From an uncultured Clostridium sp. (GTDB taxonomy: Bacteria; Bacillota; Clostridia; TANB77; CAG-508), in assembly GCA_948438085.1 (NCBI GenBank), contig CAOJKP010000010.1:1-58159 (forward strand): a stretch of DNA of 58,159 nt, written 5' to 3'. A program made the translations under genes and the position numbers. This document shows positions 9,373 to 18,761 of the stretch, piece after piece. Under the pieces are notes generated by a model. It ran no database searches and was not told where the DNA came from. It was given only the letters and a program-made list of their open reading frames with translations. The first letter of the stretch is position 1. Every line of letters starts with the position of its first letter.

Positions 9373-9410
9373 TTTTAACCCTCCTAATATTTTATATTTA
9401 TATAATTATT

Positions 9411-9501
9411 GGAGAGTATTAATCTCTCCAAATATCATATACTTAAAGAGATTAAAAATATATTGTATAATTATTTTACCATATATTTACATAATTTTCA
9501 A
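9411..9501 (-). promoter_or_regulatory. Promoter and leader hairpin of orphan gene 2
   Basis: On the minus strand TTGAAA (9496-9501, overlapping the topA stop), a 17-nt spacer and TAAAAT (9473-9478). A 6-bp hairpin (9411-9416 with 9424-9429, GGAGAG/CTCTCC) sits in the leader. Confidence 0.45.
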
Positions 9502-11585
9502 CTTTGTTTTTTAGAACTGTACTTACTTTGTTTTCTTTTTTGTTTTTGTTGTTTTTTCTTTTTTATTGCCTTTTCTTCTATATCTACTTTTTCTAAATTT
9601 TCTACTTTTTCTCCTGGTTTTGGTTTGTTCCATGAAATATAGTCACATGATGCAGGATTATTTTCACATATATAGTAATTTCTTTTTTTCTTTGTTTTTC
9701 TTATTTGTACTTTTGCTCCACATTTTGGACATGGTACATCAATAGTTTCTATAAATGGTTTTGCATTTTTACATTCTGGATATCCTGGACATGCTAAAAA
9801 TTTTCCATATTTTCCATATTTTATTACCATCATTCTTCCACATTTCTCACATGGAACATCTGAAACTTCTTCAACTAATTCAACATGTTCTAATTCTTTT
9901 TCTACTTTTTCTAATGTTTTTTCAAATGGTGTATAAAATTGCTTCATTATTTTTTTCCAGTCTTGTTTTCCCTCTGCTATTTTATCAAACTCATTTTCCA
10001 TGTCTGCTGTAAATTCTACATTTAATACATCTGGAAAATTTTCTACTAATAATTTATTTACTATTTTTCCTAAATCTGTTGGTATTAATTGCTTTTGAGT
10101 TTTTTCGATATATCTTCTTTCTAATATAGTTGTAATTGTTGGAGAATAAGTACTTGGTCTTCCTATTCCTTTTTCCTCTAATGCCTTAACTAAGCTTGCT
10201 TCTGTATAACGTGGTGGTGGTTCTGTAAAGCTTTGCTTTGTGTCAATTTTTTTCTTTGTTAAAATTTGTTTTTCTTCTATTGGTGGTATTTTTGTATTCT
10301 CTTCGTCTTGTTCATTATCATTTCCTTCTACATAAAGTACCATAAATCCTTTAAATTTTAAATTTTGTCCATTTGCTTTAAATGTATATCCATTTGCATC
10401 TATTGAAGCCTGTATTGTATCAAAAACTGCCTGAGACATTTGACTTGCTATAAATCTATTATATATTAGTTTGTATAGTTTATATTGGTCATTAGTTAAA
10501 GAATCTTTTATATCATCTGGTTTTATTTCTATATATGTTGGACGTATTGCCTCGTGTGCATCTTGAGCATCTCCACTAGTTTTATAATATCTATTATCAT
10601 AATATGATTCTCCATATGTTTGTACAATTTCTTTTTTTGCAGCAGCTCTTGCAACTTCTGAAATTCTTGTTGAATCTGTTCTCATATATGTTATTAATCC
10701 AACTGAACCTTTTTGTGGAATTTTTACTCCTTCATATAATCCTTGTGCAACAGACATTGTCTTTTTTAATGTAAAACCAAGTTTTCTTGATGCTTCTTGT
10801 TGCATTGTGCTTGTTGTAAATGGTGGAGCTGGTGTTCTTTTCTTTTCACCTTTTTTTACTTCTTGTACAATATATTTTGCATTATTAATTTTATTTAGTA
10901 TATCTTGAACTTCTTCTTGATTATGAAGTTCCATTTTCTTATTATCTTTTCCGTAAAATTTTGCTTCAAATTCTTTTTTGCTTTTTTCATCTTTTAAAAT
11001 TGCATATATATTCCAATATTCTTCTGGAATAAACTTTTCTATTTCATCTTCTCTTTCTACTATTAACCTTACTGCAACAGATTGAACTCTTCCTGCTGAT
11101 AGTCCTCTTCTAACCTTTTTCCATAATACAGGGCTTATTTTATATCCAACTATTCTATCCAACACTCTTCTTGCTTGTTGTGCATTTGTTAAATTTATAT
11201 CTATTTTTCTAGGGCTTTTTATTGCCTCTTGAACAGCACCTTTTGTAATTTCATTAAATGTAACTCTTATGTTATCTTTTTCATTTATTTCTAAAATATG
11301 GGCTAAATGCCATGCTATTGCTTCGCCTTCACGGTCAGGGTCAGTTGCAAGATACACTTTTTTTGCAGATTTTGCTTCTTTTTTTAATTCCTTTATTAAA
11401 TCTCCTTTGCCTCTAATATTTATATATTCTGGTTCAAAATTATTATTTACATCTACACCTAATTTAGATTTTGGAAGATCTCTTATATGTCCCATAGATG
11501 CAATTACTTTTGTGTTTCCTCCTAAAAATTTTTTTATTGTATTTGCCTTAGCTGGTGATTCCACTATAATCAATTTTTCAGCCAT
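9498..11585 (-). CDS. topA: DNA topoisomerase I
   Basis: Relaxes negative supercoils through single-strand breaks. 695 residues, normal for Firmicutes. N-terminal Toprim domain (IVESPAKANTIKKFLG, then the DPDREGEAIAWHL acidic cluster near residue 110). Catalytic tyrosine in GLITYMRTDSTR near residue 300. Two C-terminal zinc ribbons (CEKCGRM...CPGYPEC and CPKCGAK...CENNPASC) followed by a very basic tail. Apparently monocistronic; hairpins lie between it and the rubredoxin gene upstream. Confidence 0.96.
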   Translation of the reverse strand: MAEKLIIVESPAKANTIKKFLGGNTKVIASMGHIRDLPKSKLGVDVNNNFEPEYINIRGKGDLIKELKKEAKSAKKVYLATDPDREGEAIAWHLAHILEINEKDNIRVTFNEITKGAVQEAIKSPRKIDINLTNAQQARRVLDRIVGYKISPVLWKKVRRGLSAGRVQSVAVRLIVEREDEIEKFIPEEYWNIYAILKDEKSKKEFEAKFYGKDNKKMELHNQEEVQDILNKINNAKYIVQEVKKGEKKRTPAPPFTTSTMQQEASRKLGFTLKKTMSVAQGLYEGVKIPQKGSVGLITYMRTDSTRISEVARAAAKKEIVQTYGESYYDNRYYKTSGDAQDAHEAIRPTYIEIKPDDIKDSLTNDQYKLYKLIYNRFIASQMSQAVFDTIQASIDANGYTFKANGQNLKFKGFMVLYVEGNDNEQDEENTKIPPIEEKQILTKKKIDTKQSFTEPPPRYTEASLVKALEEKGIGRPSTYSPTITTILERRYIEKTQKQLIPTDLGKIVNKLLVENFPDVLNVEFTADMENEFDKIAEGKQDWKKIMKQFYTPFEKTLEKVEKELEHVELVEEVSDVPCEKCGRMMVIKYGKYGKFLACPGYPECKNAKPFIETIDVPCPKCGAKVQIRKTKKKRNYYICENNPASCDYISWNKPKPGEKVENLEKVDIEEKAIKKKKQQKQKRKQSKYSSKKQS

Positions 11586-11706
11586 TTTTTACTCCTTTTT
11601 TATTTTTTACTTTTATCATTCTAGACTATACCTAAAAATTTTGCAATAGTTTTAGCAAAGAAATTACTAAAATATGGTAATAAATAGACTATACAATTAA
11701 GTTACT

Positions 11707-11763
11707 GCTTGAAGGAAATAGATATAAAATATTCATTATGTTTTATATCTATTTTCTTCGAGC
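11707..11763. repeat. Long intergenic hairpin upstream of topA
   Basis: Arms of about 23 nt (11707-11730 and 11741-11763) with two or three mismatches and a 10-nt loop. It resembles the other long AT-rich hairpins in this window in build, not in sequence. Confidence 0.6.
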
Positions 11764-11812
11764 TAAAACATTTATGAATTAAACTTTAGTAAAAATCCTT
11801 TAACTAGATTAA

Positions 11813-11849
11813 AAGAATGCAAAATATAAACTTTATATTTTACATTCTT
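11813..11849 (-). terminator. Terminator after rubredoxin
   Basis: An 18-nt stem with one mismatch (11813-11830 with 11832-11849) directly after the rubredoxin stop. Confidence 0.75.
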
Positions 11850-11856
11850 CTAATTA

Positions 11857-12009
11857 CTATTCTTCTTCAAAAGATTCCTTTGATACTCCACATAATGGAC
11901 ATACCCAAGTATCTGGTAATTCTTCAAATGGAGTTTCTGGTGCAATTCCATTGTCTGGATCTCCTATTTCTGGATTATATTCATATCCACATACTGAACA
12001 TTTATACAT
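11857..12009 (-). CDS. Rubredoxin
   Basis: A 50-residue iron-sulfur electron carrier with both cysteine loops ([10 protein letters not shown] near residues 3-10 and [11 protein letters not shown] near 35-45) and the usual spacing. GGAGGA about 5 nt upstream of the ATG supports independent initiation. The upstream transferase frame enters this ATG in phase with no stop between, so a membrane-linked fusion form is also possible. The likely electron acceptor in the window is rubrerythrin at 2795. Confidence 0.93.
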   Translation of the reverse strand: MYKCSVCGYEYNPEIGDPDNGIAPETPFEELPDTWVCPLCGVSKESFEEE

Positions 12010-13087
12010 ACTCTCTCCTCCTCTTAATTTAAATATATTTTTATATCCAATACCAACTACAGCTATTACTATTAATGCAAATGACAATGCTTTCCATATA
12101 CCACTTTCCATTAATATTATTGCAAACATTCCAAATGTTGCACTTATTCCATATAAAATAAGAACCGCTTCTTTTTGTGTAAAACCTTTTTTTAATATTC
12201 TATGATGCAAGTGACCTTTATCTGGCATTACAATAGCTTTTAGTGATTTTCCTTTTATTATTCTTCTAATTATCGCAAATATTGTATCAAATACTGGTAA
12301 TCCTAAAACTATTAGTGGAGCAACTATTACTATTAATGTATATGTTTTAGCAATTCCGTAATATGGAAATTACAGCTAAACTATATCCTAAAAAATTTGA
12401 CCCTGTATCCCCAATAAATGTTTTTGCTGGATTAAAATTAAATGGTAAAAATCCTGTCAATGCTCCTGCCAATGCAGTAATTAGAAGTATTGCAATTATT
12501 GGTGCATCATTAAGTGAAAATATAATTAATAAAGACAAACAAGATATTAAAGAAATTCCTGATGATAATCCATCTAACCCATCTATTAAATTAATTGCAT
12601 TTGTTATTCCAACTATCCAAGCAACTGTTAATATTGATGAAAAAGCCTCACTAAATCCTATTTGGTTAAAAAATGGTATATTTATATGTTCTATTTTTAT
12701 TCCACTTTCTACAATAACAATTGCAGCTAAAATTTGACCTGATAATTTAAATAATGGGTGAACTCCTTTCACATCATCAATAAAGCATGTTATTCCAATT
12801 ATTATTCCACCAATCAAAAATCCTATTAATTTTATATAATAGTGCTCTTCTCCATTTAAATTTATACTTTGCTCAATGCTCATTATAATAAGTAAATATA
12901 TAATTGAAACTAAAAAACCTAGTATTACTGCTATTCCTCCCAGACGTGGCATTGGTTTTTTGTTAATCCTTCTTTCATTTGGTAAATCAACTGCTCCTAC
13001 TTTTTTAGCTAATTTAATTGTATAAGGTGTAATTACAAATGAGGTAATAAATGCTAATAAGAATGCTATTGCTATATCTCCCCACAT
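11857..13087 (-). CDS. WecA/TagO-type polyprenyl-phosphate GlcNAc-1-phosphate transferase with a +1 frameshift, in frame with rubredoxin
   Basis: Membrane enzyme of the MraY/WecA family that starts teichoic acid or other envelope glycan synthesis on undecaprenyl phosphate. Residues 1-243 show several membrane helices, [12 protein letters not shown], the [12 protein letters not shown] motif and [10 protein letters not shown]. At codon 244 (12356-12358) the frame reads CGG AAT TGC TAA. Skipping the C gives G-I-A-K-T-Y-T, then [10 protein letters not shown] and the hallmark DKGHLHHRI, so the protein continues in the +1 frame. The transferase would be about 359 residues, then the frame runs without a stop into rubredoxin (about 409 in all). 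The Gly created by the shift is at a position normally Gly in the family. Confidence 0.85.
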
Positions 13088-13192
13088 ATTATCCTCCTAG
13101 TTCATTTTTTGTTTTTTTGTTCACAATATATCATATAAGTTGTCATATTACAATAATTTTTTAATATATTTGTTACAACTAGGAGGTTACTT

Positions 13193-14365
13193 ATGAAGAT
13201 AATACTAATTCAATTTAAAAAATTATTCTTACCAGTATTTCTTTGTTTATTTACACTTTGTTTAATTATATTTTCCAGTCAAAACTTAATTGCTGCTAAA
13301 AATGGATTAATGATTTGGGCTAATTCTATAGTTCCTTCTTTGCTTCCATTTTTTATTACTACTGAGCTTTTAATGCATACTCCTGTAGTAAATTATTTAG
13401 GAAAATTACTAGATAAATTTATGAAACCTATTTTTAACGTTTCTGGAATTGGAGCTTTTCCTTTTATTATGGGAATTATAAGTGGTTATCCAACTGGTGC
13501 AAAAATTGTTAGTACATTTAAAGATAATAATATATGTTCTACAGCAGAATGTGAAAGATTACTTGCGTTTACTAATAATTCTGGTCCTTTATTTATTATT
13601 GGTACAGTTGGGATTAGCATATTTGGTGATACAAGAATTGGATTATTACTCTTATTAATTCATATTATTTCTTCTGTATTAGTTGGAATTATATTTAGAT
13701 TTTGGAAATATAATGATAAAATTTATTGTAAAACATCTAAAAATTGTACTCTAAATAATTCAAATTTAACTATCTCAAATTTAGGTGAAATACTTGGCAA
13801 TTCTATTACTAAATCTATTAATACTGTAGTTACTATTGGTGGATTTGTTGTTATTTTTAGCGTTTTTTTATCTATTTTAGAAAACTCTGGTGTTTTAACT
13901 CTTCTTTCTAACTTTTTATACAAATTATTATCCATATTCGGATTTGACTTTAATAATATTCATGCTCTAACATCTGGTTTGTTTGAAATAACAAATGGTT
14001 TAAATAAATTAGGTATAATTTCCAATTCATTTGCATCTAATAGTATTATAATAGCTTCTTTTTTACTAGGATTTGGAGGATTATCTGTATCACTACAAGT
14101 TTTAAGTATTATATCTAAGAGTAATCTGTCTATTAAACCTTATTTATATGGAAAATTTTTGCATGGAATTATAGCAAGTATTATTACTTTTATTATTATT
14201 AACAATTTTAACTTTTTTAGTATAGATATACCACATACTTTTTCTACAAATGTTAATAGTTTGAATATTAATTATATAAATAATCATTTTTACATTATTT
14301 GTGGTACATTAATTCTACTTATGTTTATATTACTTCGAATCAAAAAGAAAAAATATAGTAGCTAA
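13193..14365 (+). CDS. ylbJ: Sporulation integral membrane protein YlbJ
   Basis: A 390-residue polytopic membrane protein required for spore cortex formation in Bacillus. Family signatures: NSIVPSLLPFFITTELLM near residue 45, GIISGYPTGAKIVS near 95 and ERLLAFTNNSGPLFIIG near 125, plus about eight hydrophobic segments. ACTAGGAGG precedes the ATG. Divergent from the WecA-type gene. A small gene follows 12 nt after the stop. Confidence 0.9.
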   Translation: MKIILIQFKKLFLPVFLCLFTLCLIIFSSQNLIAAKNGLMIWANSIVPSLLPFFITTELLMHTPVVNYLGKLLDKFMKPIFNVSGIGAFPFIMGIISGYPTGAKIVSTFKDNNICSTAECERLLAFTNNSGPLFIIGTVGISIFGDTRIGLLLLLIHIISSVLVGIIFRFWKYNDKIYCKTSKNCTLNNSNLTISNLGEILGNSITKSINTVVTIGGFVVIFSVFLSILENSGVLTLLSNFLYKLLSIFGFDFNNIHALTSGLFEITNGLNKLGIISNSFASNSIIIASFLLGFGGLSVSLQVLSIISKSNLSIKPYLYGKFLHGIIASIITFIIINNFNFFSIDIPHTFSTNVNSLNINYINNHFYIICGTLILLMFILLRIKKKKYSS

Positions 14366-14377
14366 ATGGAGGTCTTT

Positions 14378-14599
14378 ATGGATAGAAATGTTGATTTTAA
14401 TAGCTTTCAAAGTTTTGATGGAAATTATTTTGATCCTAATAATTTAAATCAGGATCCTATGTTTAATCCAGTAGTGCAATATGAGCAAGCCTATATGTAT
14501 TATAGATATCTTGCTATGCAAATGGAATATAAAATTAAGTGCAAAGAATACGAAAAACTTTGTGGCGGCTCTAATAATAGTCAAAGACGTGTTGAATAA
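14378..14599 (+). CDS. Small hypothetical protein downstream of ylbJ
   Basis: About 73 residues starting MDRNVDFNSFQSF, rich in Asn, Tyr, Met and Gln, with CGG-type glycines near the end. The ATG at 14378 follows a GGAGG that overlaps the ylbJ stop; an earlier ATG at 14366 is part of that site. Coupling to ylbJ suggests a sporulation role (an inference). Family not recognised. Confidence 0.65.
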   Translation: MDRNVDFNSFQSFDGNYFDPNNLNQDPMFNPVVQYEQAYMYYRYLAMQMEYKIKCKEYEKLCGGSNNSQRRVE

Positions 14600-14605
14600 C
14601 ACGCC

Positions 14606-15910
14606 TTACTTTATTACATCTATTATGGTTTCAATTTTATTTACTATATTTTCAGTAATTTCATAATTGTTTAGCAAATCTTTTACTGCATTAATGCCAA
14701 GTTGTTCGTTATTAGCATGAATATATGCTAATACATCATTTTCCTTGACATACTCTGACACTTTTTTTGCTAATACAATTCCAACACTATTATCTATTTT
14801 ATCTTCTTTTTTAATTCTTCCTGCTCCTAAATCTCTAGATATTTTTCCAACTGTTTGAGCATTAATACTGTTTATATATCCTGATTTTTTTGATAACACT
14901 GGCAATATATATTTTGCTTTTTCAAATTTATCTATATTATCTATATATGATATGTCTCCTCCCTGATTTTCTACTAATTCTCTAAATTTATTCAGTGCTT
15001 TTAGACTATTGATTGTATCCATAATTATTTTTTTGTTTTTTGCTATATCTTCACCCTTTCCAACCAATTTCATCATATGCGCACCTAATTGTAATACTAC
15101 TTCTTTAACATCCTCAGGCATATCTCCTTTTAAAGATTTAATTGCTTCTATTACTTCTAAATTGTTACCAACAGCATATCCTAAAGGTTCATCCATATTT
15201 GTAATTATACATACTGTTTCCCTATTAGCTAGTTTTCCTATATTAATCATTTTATTAGAAAGTTTTATAGCTTCTTCTTTATTTTTCATAAAAGCTCCGC
15301 TTCCACATGTTACATCTAATACTATTTTATTTGCTCCTGCTGCTATTTTTTTACTCATTATACTTGATGCTATAAGCGGAATACTTGATGTGCATGATAT
15401 TGTATCCCTAAGAGCATACATCTTCTTATCTGCTGGTGCCAAATTCATCGTTTGTCCTATTAAACTTATTCCTATTCTCCTTACATTTTCAATAAATTCA
15501 TCTATATCAATTGATGTGTTATAACCTGGTATTGACTCTAATTTATCTATAGTTCCCCCAGTAAATCCAAGCCCTCTTCCAGACATTTTTGCAACAGGAA
15601 TATCTAAGGCAGCAATTATAGGTAGCAATATTAAGCTTATTTTATCTCCTACTCCTCCTGTACTATGCTTATCAACTACATTACTTCCAAAAATAGATAA
15701 ATCTAATATTTCCCCAGAATTTGCCATTGCTAATGTTAAATTGGTTGTTTCTTCATCATTCATTCCATTAATATATATTGCCATAATTAATGCCGATGCC
15801 TGATAATCTGTTATATTTCCACATGTGTATTCTTTTACAAAAAAATTAATTTCTTCTTTTGATAGTTCTTTTTTATCTCTTTTTTTTGCAATTATATCTA
15901 ATATATCCAT
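14606..15910 (-). CDS. pdp: Pyrimidine-nucleoside phosphorylase
   Basis: Phosphorolysis of uridine, thymidine and deoxyuridine; nucleoside salvage together with deoD and cdd elsewhere in the window. 434 residues. Signatures: the glycine-rich KHSTGGVGDKISL near residue 80, SGRGLGFTGGTIDKLES near 110 and the conserved C-terminal domain. It sits in a minus-strand run with rnhB and the pseudopilin; rnhB is 28 nt upstream. Confidence 0.95.
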   Translation of the reverse strand: MDILDIIAKKRDKKELSKEEINFFVKEYTCGNITDYQASALIMAIYINGMNDEETTNLTLAMANSGEILDLSIFGSNVVDKHSTGGVGDKISLILLPIIAALDIPVAKMSGRGLGFTGGTIDKLESIPGYNTSIDIDEFIENVRRIGISLIGQTMNLAPADKKMYALRDTISCTSSIPLIASSIMSKKIAAGANKIVLDVTCGSGAFMKNKEEAIKLSNKMINIGKLANRETVCIITNMDEPLGYAVGNNLEVIEAIKSLKGDMPEDVKEVVLQLGAHMMKLVGKGEDIAKNKKIIMDTINSLKALNKFRELVENQGGDISYIDNIDKFEKAKYILPVLSKKSGYINSINAQTVGKISRDLGAGRIKKEDKIDNSVGIVLAKKVSEYVKENDVLAYIHANNEQLGINAVKDLLNNYEITENIVNKIETIIDVIK

Positions 15911-15938
15911 TTATTTTTAATTTCCTCTCTTTTGTAAT

Positions 15939-16571
15939 TTATATAAAATTTTTTACAAAACTCTTTCTATGTATAGGACAAATTCCATTTTCTTTTATTG
16001 CGTCAATATGTGCTTTTGTTCCATATCCTTTATGTTTCTCAAATCCATATTGTGGATATATTTCATCCCACTGTCTCATTATTCTATCTCTTGTAACTTT
16101 TGCCAAAATCGAAGCAGCAGCAATTGAGTAGCTTTTTGCATCTCCTTTTATTATAGATTCGTAAGGTATTCCTAAAGTGTTAATATGTGTTAGAGCATCT
16201 ACTAAAATCAAATTTGGTTTTATTTCTAAGTCTTTTATGGCATTTGTTAGTCCTTCTTTAGTTGCATTTAAAATATTTATTTCATCTATTGTTTCTTGTT
16301 CTATAATACCTATTCCATAACAAATAGCTTCTTCTCTTATTTGTTCATATAATACTTCTCTTTTCTTTTCAGATATCTTTTTCGAGTCATTTACTCCTTC
16401 TATCATTGATTCTTTTGGCATTATTACTGCAGCTACTACAACTGGTCCTGCAAGTGGTCCACGTCCTGCTTCATCTATTCCACATATATATTGTATATTT
16501 TTATCTTTTTCATAAATTTCATTTTCAATTTTTTTTATTTCTTGTAATCTTAATAATTCTTTTTCTTTCAT
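15939..16571 (-). CDS. rnhB: Ribonuclease HII
   Basis: Removes ribonucleotides and RNA primers from RNA/DNA hybrids. 210 residues, with the catalytic GIDEAGRGPLAGPVV motif near residue 32, DSKKIS near 62 and DALTH near 125. The start codon overlaps the stop of the pseudopilin gene in its +1 frame (TAATG at 16569-16573), so the two are translationally coupled. Confidence 0.95.
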   Translation of the reverse strand: MKEKELLRLQEIKKIENEIYEKDKNIQYICGIDEAGRGPLAGPVVVAAVIMPKESMIEGVNDSKKISEKKREVLYEQIREEAICYGIGIIEQETIDEINILNATKEGLTNAIKDLEIKPNLILVDALTHINTLGIPYESIIKGDAKSYSIAAASILAKVTRDRIMRQWDEIYPQYGFEKHKGYGTKAHIDAIKENGICPIHRKSFVKNFI

Positions 16572-17036
16572 TATATATTCAAATCCTTCATTTCTGATAA
16601 TTTATAATATGTTGTGTTTTCTATTTTGAATCCTTTTACATAAATTATTTCTTCTGTTTGATAATTCACAACATATCCATCACCTATTTCTATATTATAT
16701 AATCCTATCTCATCTAAGTCTTCTTGTGATAATAAATAATAATTTTGTGCATCTTCTATAATTGATTGTGATATTAAATTCTGAATTTGTTCATTTCCGA
16801 GTTATATCATTTACCTTTTGTCCTTTTAATAAATTCTCATCTTTATTAAAGTTTGATTCTTCAAAAATTACCTTTGCTTTTGCTTGAATTAATAACATAT
16901 TTGTATTTATACTTTGAAGTTTTGCTGATTTTATTACATTTCCCCCAACAGAAATGGAAACTCCCGCTATAATTATAAGTACAATTATTACTATAACAAG
17001 TGATACTATGGTTATTCCTTTATTATTTCTTGCCAT
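16571..17036 (-). CDS. Type IV pilin-like (pseudopilin) protein with a +1 frameshift
   Basis: Residues 1-30 read MARNNKGITIVSLVIVII and onward: a short basic leader, a prepilin-type cleavage region and one hydrophobic helix. At codon 80 (16797-16799) the frame reads CGG AAA TGA. Skipping the C gives GGA AAT GAA and the frame stays open for another 75 codons. It ends at a TAA that overlaps the ATG of rnhB by one base. The combined product has 154 residues, a normal pseudopilin size. The exact fit to the downstream start is strong support for the +1 reading. Confidence 0.8.
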
Positions 17037-17204
17037 TATTTCCTCCTTTTATCAATTATTATTTTTTATATTATATATATTAATTAATTAATTTTCAAGT
17101 AAAAGATTTTTTATATAGCAACATTTTTTTCACATTTTTTTCACATTTCTATTGTATTATATAAGAGATTTAGGATATATTATTATTAATTGGAGGTAAT
17201 ATAA

Positions 17205-18431
17205 ATGGAAAATAATAATCAAGAATTTCAACCTACATATAAAGTAGTAGATTATCAAGAAAAAAAACAATCAAAAAATAATTTTTCAAAAAGTATATTT
17301 GTTCCTTTTATTTCTGGAATATTAGGAACAACTTTAGTTATTGGAACATGTTTTGGAGTTCCTAATATAAGGAATCAACTTTTAGGAACTAACGAAACCT
17401 CAGTTCAAACTTCTAGTCCTACAAAAAGTGAAAACAATTCTATATCTAGTAGTGTTACTCAAATATCTCTTTCTGGATATTCAGATACAGCAATTTCAGT
17501 TGCGGAAAAAGTTCGTCCTTCAATTGTTGGTATTACTGTTCAGTATTCAGTTAATTCTATCTTTTCTAGAAATCCTTCATCCGCTGAAGCATCTGGTTCT
17601 GGAATAATTATTAGTGAAGATGGATATATACTAACAAATAACCATATTGTAAGCAGTAGCTCAAGTTCTTCATACTATTCAGTAACTGATGCAACATCTG
17701 TTAGTGTTTATTTATATAATGATGAAACAGCCTATCCAGCAAAAATAGTTGGTACTGATGAACAAACAGATTTGGCTGTTATAAAGATTGACAAAACAGG
17801 CTTACAAAGTGCTGAATTAGGAGATTCTAATAGTGTCAAAGTTGGAGAATTTTCTATGGCTGTTGGAAATCCTCTAGGATTAGAAAGTAGTGTAACTTGT
17901 GGTATTATAAGTGCTGTTAACAGGAAAGTTACAGATTCAGATGGAAAAACATATACTTTGCTTCAAACTGATGCCGCAATAAATTCTGGTAATAGCGGTG
18001 GTGCATTAGTTAATGCTGAAGGTAAGGTTATTGGAATTAATACACTAAAATTATCTGGAACTGGAATTGAAGGAATGGGATTTGCTATTCCAATTAGTTC
18101 AACTGTTGACATATATGAACAATTAATACAATATAACAAAGTTAAAAGACCTTATATAGGGATTTCTGGTTTAGATTTAGATGAAGAGACTGCCAAAAGA
18201 AATAATTTAGTTGTTGGTATTTATGTTAAAGCAATAGATGACTTTTCTGCTGCTGAAAAAGCTGGCTTAAAAATTGGTGATGTTATTATTGAAGCAGAAG
18301 GTAAATCTATAAAAAATATGGATGAATTAAATGAAATTAAAAATGCCAAGTCAATTGGTGATAAGATGAATATAAAAATAGTAAGAAATGGTGAACAAAA
18401 AGATATTGAAATAACTCTACAAGAACAATAA
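17205..18431 (+). CDS. HtrA/DegP-type membrane-anchored serine protease
   Basis: S1C protease for envelope protein quality control. 408 residues: cytoplasmic N-terminus, one membrane helix (about 35-55), Ser/Thr-rich linker, trypsin-like domain with His in LTNNHIV, Asp in TDLAVIKID and Ser in NSGNSGGAL, then one C-terminal PDZ domain (about 315-405). GGAGG precedes the ATG. It stands alone, convergent with the next gene. Confidence 0.93.
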   Translation: MENNNQEFQPTYKVVDYQEKKQSKNNFSKSIFVPFISGILGTTLVIGTCFGVPNIRNQLLGTNETSVQTSSPTKSENNSISSSVTQISLSGYSDTAISVAEKVRPSIVGITVQYSVNSIFSRNPSSAEASGSGIIISEDGYILTNNHIVSSSSSSSYYSVTDATSVSVYLYNDETAYPAKIVGTDEQTDLAVIKIDKTGLQSAELGDSNSVKVGEFSMAVGNPLGLESSVTCGIISAVNRKVTDSDGKTYTLLQTDAAINSGNSGGALVNAEGKVIGINTLKLSGTGIEGMGFAIPISSTVDIYEQLIQYNKVKRPYIGISGLDLDEETAKRNNLVVGIYVKAIDDFSAAEKAGLKIGDVIIEAEGKSIKNMDELNEIKNAKSIGDKMNIKIVRNGEQKDIEITLQEQ

Positions 18432-18553
18432 TTTATTTCTTGTTTCAAATTAAATAGATTATTTAAATTATTTTTCATATTAAGCACATTAAGTTCACAA
18501 ATTGAACAAATTTTATTGTTATATTATATTTATTAAAACATCCCCTTTTATTT

Positions 18554-18592
18554 AATAAGCACATTCAGTCTAATGAATGTGCTTATTTTTTA
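18554..18592 (+). terminator. Terminator of the HtrA gene
   Basis: A perfect 14-bp stem (18554-18567 with 18574-18587) followed by TTTTT. Confidence 0.85.
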
Positions 18593-18731
18593 TATAATAG
18601 GAAAGTTCTCTGAACTTCCTATTATATAAATACATTCCACAGAAAAATTACTTTGTAATTTTTCGCGGGCAAACAAAGACGCGGACTTTAATGTTTTGAA
18701 TAATGCAAATGTTATTAATGTCCGCTTTTGT
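18590..18731. repeat. Tandem intergenic hairpins between convergent genes
   Basis: Two strong stem-loops: 18590-18608 with 18612-18629 (18 bp, one bulge, 3-nt loop), and a GC-richer one with GCGGAC (18681-18686) and GTCCGC (18720-18725) at its core and AACAAA/TTGTT flanks. The second may terminate the minus-strand gene that ends at 18762. Confidence 0.6.
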
Positions 18732-18761
18732 TCTATAATAGTTTTTTCTATTTAAAACATT

